64,000 nt of DNA from Saposhnikovia divaricata (Eukaryota > Streptophyta > Magnoliopsida > Apiales > Apiaceae). The notes beneath the pieces are model-generated. The model made no database searches and was not told where the DNA came from. It worked only from the letters and a program-made list of their open reading frames with translations. The stretch is taken from assembly GCA_036435485.1 (NCBI GenBank), contig CM071597.1, positions 10,595,881 through 10,659,880 on the forward strand, given 5' to 3'. Positions 10,649-21,729 of this stretch are shown here, piece after piece. A program made the translations under genes and the position numbers. Each line of letters starts with the position of its first letter. Within the stretch, counting starts at the first letter, position 1.

Positions 10649-12798
10649 TGATAAGTGCATAATTTTGCATATTTTTATTACCTATTTATTGTTTGAATTC
10701 GTATTTTAATAAATTATTTTGTTGTATTTCAGGAAATTCAAGAAAAATTGAAGAAATTGCAAAATAAAGAAATAAAGGTCAAAAAAAAAAGAAAAAGAAG
10801 AAGAAGAAGGATCAAAATAGAAGAAAAGGAAAGAAGAGGGAGTTTGGTGCAAAAGCTGAATTTTTATTTAAAAACTAAAAAGAAAAAAAATAAATGAAAA
10901 ATAAATAAAAATGGAGGGCTAGGATTTAATCCCACCAAACAAATGAATGGTGAGGATTAAACCACACCAACCAAAAACCCCACTAATTTCCTATAAATAG
11001 CCTCATTTTCTCTCTTGTAAAAAGACCATTTTTTTTAGTTTTAGTTTTAGTTTTAGTTTTAGGACACTCCTAAATTTATTATTGTAATTTTTCTGCAATT
11101 CTTGTAAACATTTTGATTTTCAGTGCATATTTTTCCTACATTTAGTCGATATTTTCTATTTCGAAGCAGCACGTTAATCTCCCCTGTTTTATTCGAAGAC
11201 CCAGTTTAAGTCCCTGTTTAATTACTCGTCATACACAAACCACGAGTTCAATCCCTTCCCCTGTTTTTTTTTTCATTTACACAAAGTCACAAACATCATC
11301 TCTCTCCCTCTTTTCACATTTCTTTCTTCTTGTTTCCCCTTTCTTAATCTTGTTTTCTTCTCTGTAAAAACCGAACAAACATAACATCTTCCCTATTCTT
11401 CCTTCTTTTTACGAACCCAACACTCTCCTCTTCTTCCTTTTTATTTATTTACTTCGAATTGAAAACCCCCACCCCCTATCTTTTAATCGAACCACTACAG
11501 TCCCCCTCCCCTTCTTCTTTCTAGCCGCGCAAGCACCATCCCCCTACTCTCTCCGTTTTTAAGTTCGAACCCAGCTAAATTCCCGTCCCCTTTTGATTTC
11601 GCTGAGTTACGTGTAGAGTTTTGTTTGTGTTTTAAATTGCTATTTTAAATTGATGAGTGATCATTTGGTTTTGTAGTTCCCGACTTGGTTATTGTTAGTT
11701 GTTCGTTGCTGTGTGTTGTTCATTGTAATTTGAGTCCGGTTTGTAACGAGTGCCGAGTCTTTTATTGTTGTTCTTGTCTTGATTGTAAATTGCTGCGGTG
11801 ATAGTAATTGTTTCGGTTTGTTGCAGAATTAATTATTGAGTCTTAATGATCAAGTTGTTAAGTGAGAGGTTTTCCTGTGTCATTGTGAGTTTTTCTGTGA
11901 GTCTGTGGTGTGTGGCTGCGATTTGTATGTCGAATTCTGTGGTTGGTTGGCTCAGTTTTCCTCTGTTAATTTCTGTGTTCAAGCTGCGGTAGTCAAGGTG
12001 CGAGTCGAGTTTTCGTTTGTTAATTGTTTCACGAGTCAGTCGAGTTTAGTGTTTTGCATTTTTGATTATGATTTTATTTATGTTGCAGTCCCGAGTGTGT
12101 TTCGAGTTTGTTCTGCGTCCGAGTTTTGATAATTGGCTGAGTTCATCCTGTCTGAGTCAGTGTTAATATCTTTCCTTCGCTGTGTTAGATAAATGTTCTA
12201 GTTTACTACAACTTTCTGCAGAATTGTTGTGGTTCATCGTTGTAGTATTTGCAAGTTGCCGAGTGTCTGTGTTGTTTTTGTAGTCGTGTGTATTCCGAGT
12301 TCATTAAACTGAGTTTATTGCTGAGTTTATACGCTTTTTTTAAGTCTTTACTAAGTCAAAATTGTTAGAAATTAAAAAAAAAGACAAAAAGAAAAAGAAA
12401 AATAGATTAAATTTTCCTTTATTAATTAAATAAAATCAAACCTTTTCAAAACCCAATTTTAATTCGATTTTAGAATTTTGTAGAGTGATTCACTTTTTAA
12501 TTAATAAAAAAAAATTAGATTAATTTTCTTTTAAATAAAAATCAATTTACATTTAAATAGTAAAAATACAAAAATTCAGTTTTTAGTTTAGAAATAGAAT
12601 AAATATTAATTATTCTTTTGAAAATAGTTTAAATTTTCTTTTAGGATAAAAGTAAAAATCCAAAAACCCAAATTGTTCTACTTCGATTAAATTAGAATTA
12701 AGGATTTGTGAAAAATATTATTCCCTGTGGATCGAATCTAAAATACTAAAACGAGATCGTGCACTTGCGATATTAAATTGTTTAATTTCGGCACATCA
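10649..12798 (+). repeat. Element 1 5' LTR
   Basis: 2150 bp, TG...CA. A TATA-like box lies at 10992-10999 (TATAAATA) in CCTATAAATAGCC. A run of TTTTAG units follows at about 11037-11060. It has about 580 bp (near 11248-11833, CT-rich) that the 3' LTR lacks; the rest aligns closely. Confidence 0.92.
10992..10999 (+). promoter_or_regulatory. TATA-like box in element 1 LTR
   Basis: TATAAATA sits in a plant-like core promoter context and is conserved in the 3' LTR (about 16616-16623). It probably marks the U3/R start for element transcription (inference). Confidence 0.5.
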
Positions 12799-12804
12799 AG
12801 TTTT

Positions 12805-12822
12805 TGGCGCCGCTGCCGGGGA
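12805..12822 (+). other. Element 1 primer binding site (tRNA-Asp)
   Basis: TGGCGCCGCTGCCGGGGA begins a few bases after the LTR end and, except for one position, is complementary to the 3' end of plant tRNA-Asp as I recall it (TCCCCGGCAACGGCGCCA). This primer is typical of Athila and related Ty3/gypsy elements. Confidence 0.85.
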
Positions 12823-13599
12823 ACTAATTATTTTTCACGCCTTAATATTTAATTTTTCGGATTAGTTTTTGCCTGAATTTTTTTTATTTCACTTTTTTTT
12901 TAAGAAAGTTTGGAATTTCGGGAATCTTTTCACGGAGCTTGGAAAAATCGGAATTCTTGGAAGCATGCTTCGGTAACCCGTATCTCACTCTTTTCATTTT
13001 TTAGAAAATCACAAAAAAAAATCAAAAATAATAACAATAAAAAAAATCAAAAATCAAAAATCAAAAAAATTAGCTAGTAAATACATATTTGTTGCATCAT
13101 GCATTTAAGCACTTAGGGCACATCATCTAGATTTTTATTTTCTTGTTTTTAATTTTTCGTACCTAGTAAATTGTGGCGATCGCTGACGGACCGAGGTATG
13201 TTAAATTCTTCTTTTCTTTAGTTTAGAACACGTAGTGTAAGCATCCATAATTGTTTATCGTTTTTTGTATATATCTCGTTGTTTGTTGCATCAAATAAAC
13301 GTAATTAAGACTTATTCACGACCTTCAGTGTCTAAGGTTCGCCTGGCTGTTAAGATTTGGTGTCTAAGTGACGAGTTTGGCCTCTTGGCAATGCCTACTC
13401 TAATCTGGCTGAATCGGTCTGAATAATTCTTAATTTACGGATTTTTTTTTAGTGTGTCTTAACGTTGTGTGAGCAATGTCTAGTTATTTTATTTAGGGAA
13501 CCTAGATTAGATTTTTCTTTTAATTTTTCACCATTTATTTTGTGTGTTTCATTTTCACACTTACTTGCTACGAGGTTTTACCCTTGATCAATCTTTACC

Positions 13600-14682
13600 A
13601 TGTCCGTAGCATTTAGGGAGCGTTATTACCAAGGTTGCGATTTTGACGAGGAGTTAGCAGATAATATGATGTGGTGTGAGTCAACTAGGGAACCTAGTGT
13701 ATATAACGAGTCGTAAAGTACTTTTAATGATTTGCATTATAGTGAACACAATATTGCAATCGACTCCGAATTAGATGCTCTTACTAGACGACTCGAAGCC
13801 TTAGAAACCCTTAGAGGCCCTTCACACACATCTTGGCACCCAAATTTCAACTCTCCGAGTCTCGATTTTCAACATGTCAACGCCATGTTTCACCCAACCT
13901 CTCGAAATGACAATTTTACATCGTCTTCTAATTCCGGTTGGAGAGATTATCCCGATCTCTCATGGAACCAAGGTCATAACTATCAAACTCCGCCTCCATA
14001 TTTTCAAGAACCGAACTCTTATCCAATTCCGAGTCAACTTGACACCTTAGAAAAGAGTATCGAGGCTTTATTGATTTCTCAAGCAAACTTCATGCAAACC
14101 ATAATTTCTGATAGGCAAATTTTGAACTCTAATGCTCAAGCCTTATCTAATTTAGAATTTCAAGTGAATCAAGTAGCCACCATGTGCGAGCGTGAGACGA
14201 TAACCACTCTGAATCCACCCGAGGTCAACCCTGAATTTCTTATCACTCAAAGACCTATCGATACTTTCGACGATATCATTTCTCCTAGGTCTAATATTCA
14301 AGTTGACACTCCTTTCGGTGGTGATTCACACGAAGAAGATTCTAATGCTGACATCATTCTTTCTCTAGGTCAAACGAAGAATCCCGATGATTCTGAGTTT
14401 GTGGCTTCACCTAGACAACCATCATCTTCTTCTAGTGAACTTTTCCTTTCATCTTCCCAACCTCTTCCCAAAGAACTTCATACTCAACCAATAGGAGCTG
14501 ATCTAGTTAAGGAGGTTGTTTCAAGGTCAAATTTGGACGATCATGAGATTGAGTCTCTTCTTAAACAAGATTTTCAATTGCATTCCGAGACCAATCGAGA
14601 GCTTCACGAATCTTTTAAGGATTTGACCTCGGAAGAGATGTTTGGAGAGATGATGAATATTTGTTCCAAATGGGAAACCTAA
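13600..14682 (+). pseudogene. Element 1 Gag-like ORF with one early stop
   Basis: From ATG 13600 a frame runs to TAA at 13714-13716, then continues in the same frame to 14682 (316 codons open). The product has no capsid-like helical region. It resembles the C-terminal part of Athila/Tat Gag: an Asn/Pro/Gln-rich segment (SWNQGHNYQTPPPYFQEPN), then the LEKSIEALLISQANFMQ and NAQALSNLEFQVNQVA helices that parallel the ALxNLExQVGQLA motif of related Gags, then an acidic Ser-rich tail. No zinc knuckle or protease motif is visible. The single TAA suggests recent inactivation or that translation starts downstream. Function unknown; possibly an RNA-binding or packaging helper (inference). Confidence 0.7.
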
Positions 14683-15110
14683 CATAAGGATAGTTCTTGT
14701 GATCCTAATTCTGTTGGTAAAACATTTTTTGAAACTCATGATATTCATGACCAACATCTTATCGTAATTAATTTGCTTAAACAACAAAAAGAAGCATCTT
14801 CGTGGTCTATGGATGAAGTTAGGAATATTAGTTTTATTCTTGCGCCTAATCGGATCGTTCAAGTGGTCTATGCTATTTTTGTGGGTAAGTTTCTGAAATA
14901 TGTTGGTTGTGTAACAAAAATTATTTTTCCGAGAGCAGGTATTGGTTAGTAAATATTTGTTTTGTACCTCCCATAGTAGAATGTAGGTATGGGGGAATTA
15001 CATTGTGTGCATGTGTGAGTTGTTTTCTTTCGTAGTTTTTCAGCAGTTTGCCATTCTCCGTCATCCCTTATCAGGTATTTCCTCCTCTCTAGTTTATTCT
15101 CGTTCATTTT

Positions 15111-15150
15111 GCATACATTGAGGACAATGCATGATTTAGGTATGGGGGGG
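15111..15150 (+). other. Element 1 internal hairpin + G-tract
   Basis: CATTG-AGGA-CAATG forms a 5-bp stem with a four-base loop at 15116-15129, followed by a run of seven G at 15144-15150. It lies after the ORF. Elements 2 and 3 have different stems in the equivalent place. Confidence 0.7.
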
Positions 15151-15626
15151 TTTTAGTGTTAATACATAAAAATTGAAAAATCCAAAAAAAATGAAAAATT
15201 TTAAAAATCCAAAAATAGAGTTATTTTAGCTTAGTTGTCTTTCCCACTCTTTAAATTCTAGAACTAGTTGGTGTTGACAATTTTTCTAAAATTTTATGTA
15301 TAATGCCTTTAGATAATTTGAACGTAGTCAGGTAAGGTTTTTCCTCATGAAACTTGTGTCGAACAAATTTTTTCTTAAAAGACAAAGACGACACATTTGC
15401 ACAAGACTTTTGATGGAAAAATTGTATAGGAATGTTATTCGATACCTGAGAGAGAATCCACATGTTAGAACAATGTCGAATCAAACCTTTGCGAAATTTG
15501 GTTCCTATAGTGTCAAAAAAAAATCAAAAAAAGAAAGAAAAGAAAAAGAGTCAATAAATGTTTGTAATTGTTGAGTGCTAGTGTAATTTTTAATAATAAA
15601 TTATTAGTAGGGAAATCGGCTATGTT

Positions 15627-15772
15627 GGGCTCATTAATAACCCGAGTAAGTAAGTCCGAGGGGACTTTGTGCCTAGCAACCTAAGGTCCTTTGTGGTCTG
15701 GGATTGTTGACCTAAAACTCGCTAAATGGGTATTGATGCAAAAGTCTTTTGGGACCTGAACCATTGCACGGT
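15627..15772 (+). other. Conserved non-coding block, element 1 copy
   Basis: About 145 bases with no open frame align with element 3 (55896-56039) and, inverted, element 2 (19979-20126). Shared anchors are GAGGGGACTT, ACCTAAGG, GTCTGGGAT, ATGGGTATT and CATTGCACGGT. Sequence around it in element 1 is otherwise diverged. Confidence 0.85.
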
Positions 15773-16230
15773 CGGTCTAACTGCTAAGAACGTGAAGTTT
15801 GGCTAGATACTTGTTTTGATAGAGATTGGGTCAGTTCAATATTGGCTGAAAAAGATAAAATGTTCGTATGCACTTTATCCATCAAGGGCCTTAAATTCAC
15901 TACACACCTTGGGATTTTTTGTAAATTTTTAGTCTAATCATGTGGATTGTGGGAACCTATAACTTGGCTATTATTAGAATAATCTTTAAGGCATGTATTT
16001 TCCTACAAAATTGTTTTCTTGACACCAATGAAAGCTATATTGAAAGAGGAAAGTTGGATACTGGCTGATTTATCTGAAAGATTTTATGGGTATATCTTCT
16101 GTAAACCCTTAGGAGACAACACTCCTCCTGTAGAGATCGTCTATAAGTTTAACGGGTTGGTAAACCTAAAATTACCCGTGATTCCTACGACAGTGAGTAT
16201 AGGTTTTTAATTCTGCATTTTTCTTTTTGT

Positions 16231-16269
16231 TTTACTCGAGGACGAGCAAAAGATAGGTATGTGGGTATT
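16231..16269 (+). other. Element 1 3' hairpin and polypurine tract
   Basis: CTCG-AGGA-CGAG (16235-16246) forms a short stem, followed by a purine-rich tract that ends at the 3' LTR start (16270). The place matches the plus-strand primer (polypurine tract) of LTR elements. Confidence 0.7.
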
Positions 16270-17839
16270 TGATAAGTGCATAATTTTGCATATTTTTATT
16301 ACCTATTTATTGTTTGAATTCGTATTTTAATAAATTATTTTGTTGTATTTCAGGAAATTCAAGAAAAATTGAAGAAATTTCAAAATAAAGAAATAAAGGT
16401 CAAAAAAAAAGAAAAAGAAGAAGAAGAAGTATCAAAATAGAAGAAATGGAAAGAAGAGGGAGTTTGGTGCAAAAGCTGACTTTTTATTTAAAAACTAAAA
16501 AGAAAAAAAAAGAATAAATAAAAAATAAATAAAAATGGAGGGCTAGGATTTAATCCCACCAAACAAATGAATGGTGAGGATTAATCCACACCAACCAAAA
16601 ACCCCACTAATTTCCTATAAATAGCCTCATTTTCTCTCTTGTAAAAAGACCATTTTTTTTTTAGTTTTAGTTTTAGTTTTAGGACACTCCTAAATTTATT
16701 ATTGTAATTTTTCTACAATTCTTGTAAACATTTTGATTTTCAGTGCATATTTTTCCTACATTTAGTCGTTATTTTCTATTTCGAAGCAGTACGTTAATCT
16801 CCCCTGTTTTATTCGAAGACCCAGTTTAAGTCCCTGTTTAATTACTCGTCATACACAAACCACCAGTTTGGTGAGAGGTTATTGAGTATTAATGATCGAG
16901 TTGTTAAGTGAGAGGTTTTCCTTGTCATTGTGAGTTTTTCTGCGAGTCTGTGGTGTGTGGCTGCGATTTGTATGTCGAATTCTGTAGTTGGTTGGCTCAG
17001 TTTTCCTCTGTTAATTTCTGTGTTCAAGCTGCGGTAGTCAAGGTGCGAGTCGAGTTTTCGTTTGTTAATTGTTTCGCGAGTCAGTCGAGTTTAGTGTTTT
17101 GCATTTTTGATTATGATTTTATTAATGTTGTAGTCCAGAGTGTGTTTCGAGTTTGCTGTGCGTCCGAGTTTTGATAATTGGCTGAGTTCATCATGTCTGA
17201 GTCTGTGTTAATATCTTTCCTTCGCTGTGTTAGATAAATGTTCTAGTTTCCTGCAACTTTCTGCAGAATTGTTGTGGTTCATCGTTGTAGTATTTGCAAG
17301 TTGCCGAGTGTCTGTGTTGTTTTTATAGTCGTGTGTATTCCGAGTTCATTAAACTGAGTTTCTTGCTGAGTTTATACGCTTCTTTTAAGTCTTTACTAAG
17401 TCAGAATTGTTAGAAATAAAAAAATAAAAAATAAAAGAAAAATAGATTAAATTTTCCTTTATTAATTAAATAAAATCAAACCTTTTCAAAACCCAATTTT
17501 AATTCGATTTTAGAATTTTGTAGAGTGATTTACTTTTTAATTAATAAAAAAGAAGTTAGATTAATTTTCTTTTAAATAAAAATCAATTTAGATTTAAATA
17601 GTAAAAATACAAAAATTCAGTTTTTAGTTTAGAAATAGAATAATTATTAATTATTCTTTTCAAAATAGTTTAAATTTTCTTTTAGGATAAAAGTAAAAAT
17701 CCAAAAACCCAAATTGTTCTAGTTCGATTAAATTAGAATTAAGGATTTGTGAAAAATATTATTCACTGTGGATCGAATCTAAAATACTAAAACGAGATCG
17801 TGCACTTGCGATATTAAATTGTCTAATTTCGGCACATCA
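16270..17839 (+). repeat. Element 1 3' LTR (internally deleted)
   Basis: 1570 bp, same ends as the 5' LTR but missing about 580 bp: it jumps from the sequence matching 11247 to that matching about 11834. The remainder matches closely, including the TATA-like box. It is followed by the GAACT target duplication. Confidence 0.92.
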
Positions 17840-17926
17840 GAACTCTTAAGTATCATGATAGTAACTTAGCTCGATATCGTATCAACGAGTAAGGCGACAG
17901 ACCATGAGGCATACGAGCAGCAGCGT
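17840..17926 (+). other. Host remnant between elements 1 and 2
   Basis: A short piece of the older sequence into which both elements inserted; it starts with the element 1 target duplication and ends AGCGT just before element 2. No gene seen. Confidence 0.55.
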
Positions 17927-19414
17927 TGTTAACACAATATCACGCAAGTATACGTGGTCACAAGTAATACAATTAAAGTTCGTTCCACTAAGATCTGGTT
18001 AAGTTCGTTTCAGTTAATGCACCTATTCAACAATGTATGATTTTAATTCACTGCTAAGACAATAAATAAATTGAGATTTTAGTTAACTAAATTAAGCTAA
18101 GATGCAAAGTAAGAACTAATTAACTAATGAGAATTAAATCTGAATTACTTATAAGAATAAAAACATGGGATCCTAACTTCATTATCTACTTCACTTAGAG
18201 TCGATGCCTTTAATCAATACATGTGATAGTTTTGATATCTGATCGGATAACACGAAACAAGTAAAAGCTACCTCTCGGTATACTAATACCAAACTACGCA
18301 TGCATCCACAAAAGAGATAGAAGATGGGTAGACACCAAATATGTTTAGACCCTATATCTCTATAGAATTTGAAAACATAAAGGTTTAAGCACAAGTTATC
18401 CACTTAGATTATATAGGGTAGCATAATATCTTTATTTACGCCACAAATCATGATGCTAAAACATTAACCTATCCTATGCTAGCATGGCAAGTTCTAAATC
18501 TAAAGATCCACTCTCGTTTCGCAAGAGATTAACAAATTAGATGTTCGCGACGCATCTAAATACATGAAACACAACCATACGAGGATATCAAGAATTCACC
18601 ACACATAAATCTTTAAAGCAACCAAACTACTAAGCTACATAGATAAATCCGTTAGAATCCCATGACAACGATTAGTTCATAATCGAACCACTCGTCATCA
18701 TGGGATCTGATGAAGCTATGATATAAAACAAGATATGAATGAGAGAAGTAATAATATTAATAAAACATAGAGTTAAGAAAAAAAATCTAAAATCCAGAAT
18801 AACACAAAAGATGAAGTAGATCTAGATCCGATGCTTGTCACGAGCGTTGGATCCTTATCTCCTTTTCTCCCTTACAGATCTAAGCTATGATACAATAAAA
18901 ATTACTATCCTAATTACAATGCTAAGATGTGTTTAAATAGGCTCTAGATTTCTTGCCCAGCAAGAAATTACCTTCTATTACAATTAGAAATCGATTAAGG
19001 TACTAAAAACTGCCCAAAATACAATTAGAATTAGAAAAAGGGCAAAACAGTAATCTTTTAGCCTTGCTTCACAAAGAACACGTGCGCGAATTTTAACTAC
19101 ACGATCCCTGCACCTGCTATCTGTCCCAGGTTGTAGAAAATCTTCCAAGCTTCGCGTGAGCTGTAAGATCGCTAAAAACGGACTTCTAGAACTCCAGATA
19201 TGGCCAAAACAGTGTAGACTGCGCAACCTTCCCGGAAAATCCGAATTTTAATCAATTAATCCTCCAAACACGATAGAAGCATCACCCATAATCGACATTC
19301 TTGTAAATCAGCACAACTACACAAAACACATCAAAACTACAATAAACTTGAGTCCAAGACAATCAATTTAAGCCGATATGGAATGCTCCAAGTGGATATA
19401 AAATCCACTTATCA
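17927..19414 (-). repeat. Element 2 3' LTR
   Basis: On the minus strand it starts TGATAAGTGGATTTTATATC and ends TTGTGTTAACA. The first bases form a perfect terminal stem (AAGTGGAT/ATCCACTT). Same family as the fragment at 1-826. Confidence 0.93.
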
Positions 19415-19450
19415 CACCCCCAAACTTAAACCGGTGCTTGTCCTCAAGCA
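19415..19450 (-). other. Element 2 polypurine tract with hairpin
   Basis: On the minus strand TGCTTG-AGGA-CAAGCA (plus coordinates 19435-19450) is followed by AAGTTTGGGGGTG abutting the 3' LTR. This is the expected plus-strand primer site, preceded by a 6-bp stem with AGGA loop. Confidence 0.75.
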
Positions 19451-19978
19451 TAAACAATTACAACTAACTAACTAGTACCACTTCCGTAGGCAAGCACGGT
19501 TGAATTTGGCATATGCAACAAGCCCTTTAAACCCCTAGGCAGCCCTAGTGGACGAGTAAGGTCTCGTGAGGGCCTATAGCGAATGTACCCACAAAATCCA
19601 ATTAATGCAATGCAATAACAATGCAATGCATGAATGCAACTAATGTGAAAATGCAACGATCCCCTTCAAACTAACCAAAAACCAACTAGCAAGCACATAT
19701 CTCAAGGAATGCAAATAACTCCAAGTAGAGCTCGACTAAGTCCCCGTATACTAACAATACATGAACAGAACGTGCGTGTGTGCGATGCTCATCAGAAATA
19801 CTTCGAAAACTAAATCAAAATCATACATGTTCTTTTCCAAGACAATCACAAGTTTATAACTAGAATAGACCGTAAATACTCCATAACCTAGAAATACCTC
19901 CATCCTTATCCAAGGTAGACAGAAATTCATGCTTTATTACTAACTACTACGACGCATATATATAAGCATGATTATTTA

Positions 19979-20126
19979 ACCGTGCAATGGATGAGACCCC
20001 GAAAGGCTTATACAATAATACCCATGTAGCGAGCGTTGGGTTAGTGGATGATCCCAGACTATAAAACCCTTAGGTCACTAGGCACAAAGTCCCCACGAAC
20101 TTAATAGCTCGAGTATTAAAGAGCTC
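19979..20126 (-). other. Conserved non-coding block, element 2 copy
   Basis: The reverse complement aligns along its whole length with 55896-56039 and 15627-15772. Between elements 2 and 3 similarity also continues outward on both sides, including a T-rich or A-rich tract next to it. Confidence 0.88.
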
Positions 20127-20811
20127 ACCCTAGTTAATTTTGCATATAAACAATTGAAACTTTTGACTTTTTTTTTTCTTTTTTCATCATTTTTTTTTCT
20201 ATTTTTTTTCTGCTTTTTTTTTTCTTTTATTTTCTATGCAATCTGGAATGAGAATTCTCAATTCCAACCCTAGACTACTCATATAAATATGAGCCGGCTA
20301 CTAGCCATTCGACGCCTAGCCATTATTGACAATTATTTACAATTAAGCATGAAATCTCTGTTTTCCCCCAAACTTAGACTTAAGCGCTCCTACGCTATCA
20401 AGGGAATAACGGAAATTCTAAATATAAACAAGTGATTAAATCTCAAAACATCCAAACAAGCAGGACCCTAACCTAGCCCAAAAGCACCCAATGAAACTGT
20501 GTAATTAGTTTTGTTTCCGAAACACATAAGTTAATTTCATAGAAACTATAAGTCAACCCTCTATTCATCATTACCACACTCAATTAGACACCTACCTACC
20601 AATCAGAATTAGGTCATTCTAAGGGATCACGAAATATGCATGCTATGCAAATACAACTAATATGAACGCACATGATATACGAAAAATAAAAACAGAATGT
20701 CCTATATGAAACAAACATAATTAATACGAACATATATGCATGAACTACCACTAATATGAAAAATATGATATCTATATGAACACATAATACAACAACTACT
20801 AATCCCTCAAA

Positions 20812-20850
20812 CCACCCCCAAACTTTAAATATTCAATGTCCGCATTGAAT
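20812..20850 (-). other. Element 2 internal hairpin + G-tract
   Basis: On the minus strand ATTCAATG-CGGA-CATTGAAT (plus 20831-20850) is a perfect 8-bp stem with a four-base loop, followed by AAGTTTGGGGGTGG. It resembles a second, internal polypurine-like tract. Confidence 0.78.
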
Positions 20851-21069
20851 GGAAGTAAATACGAGGGATAGCAGAAAACATACCTACAAGGCGCCTTACA
20901 ATATCCTTCCCCATCGCAACTCAACATGCTTGTTTCGCAAAAATCCCCTTTCTTTAGCAATTGGCCTCAACAACAACCAATTAAATTGAACCTCTGCCGT
21001 CTAAGACAAAAATTTTGCAACACTAGCACCACCTCTCCCACGCTTGTACAAAAGAAGACAGAATTTGGT

Positions 21070-21563
21070 GCAGGAAGAGTCGCCAGGCTGGCGCAGCCGC
21101 GCGTGAAAAATTCTGTTCGAAACACTTTTTTTTTATACATATGTGAAACTCACATACATACTCTGACAACAAGGCCACGGACAGAATTTTGTTGAAGCTA
21201 CGTCGCGCACATGGCGCTGTGTCGCAGGGAATTTTCTGTTTCACAATTTTTTTTTCTTTGTAAAATCACCTGCACATCAGCCCTGGACAGAAAAATGGGG
21301 ACGCTATGTCGCGCACATGGCGCTGAGGCATGGAAAACATTCTGCGGAACTTTTTTTTTATGCATTAAACACACATACACGGAAAAGTAGTACCTGGAAA
21401 GAAGCTTTTGTAGGCTGGGTCGCGTACATGGCGCAGTGGAGCGCGGAAATTTCTGCTGCTGAAATTTTTATTTTTTTTGAACAAATCCACACAGTACTAT
21501 TGTAAACCACCTCCTGGACAGAAACTTTGCTCCGCTGCATCCTGGAATTGGCGCCATGTCACG

Positions 21564-21566
<3 letters not shown>
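21070..21566 (-). repeat. Diverged ~110-bp tandem modules, element 2
   Basis: The phrase GTCGCGCACATGGCGCTG (plus strand) occurs at about 21202 and 21308, with diverged versions near 21090, 21419 and 21550, spacing roughly 105-130 bases. Units alternate a GC-rich palindromic piece with TTCTGTCC-like sequence and an A/T homopolymer. No coding function is evident. Confidence 0.75.

Positions 21567-21643
<77 letters not shown>
21567..21643. repeat. (TA)n and poly-T tract in element 2
   Basis: An uninterrupted TA array followed by about 27 T residues. The open frame across it is an artefact. Confidence 0.95.
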
Positions 21644-21729
21644 GAAATAAGCCTACCCCCCTAATAAAATATACAACCAAATATGGTTTGCCTGCCAAAA
21701 AGCGCTTCTTTAATGTCATTAGCTTGACG

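Larger units (their letters stand above)
10649..17839 (+). mobile_element. Element 1: non-autonomous Athila-like LTR retrotransposon
   Basis: Two direct LTRs (10649-12798 and 16270-17839) begin TGATAAGTGC and end GGCACATCA. The element is flanked by a perfect 5-bp target duplication GAACT (10644-10648, 17840-17844). The primer site follows the 5' LTR. The internal region is only about 3.5 kb with one Gag-like ORF. No protease, reverse transcriptase, RNase H or integrase is visible, so movement needed enzymes from a relative. tRNA-Asp priming and shared non-coding modules link it to elements 2 and 3. Confidence 0.92.

Noticed and set aside
11905..12129. 74-codon frame in the element 1 LTR, also at 16908-17174
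   Set aside because: It is repeated only because the LTR is repeated; no start context, no domain, and U3/R-type sequence.
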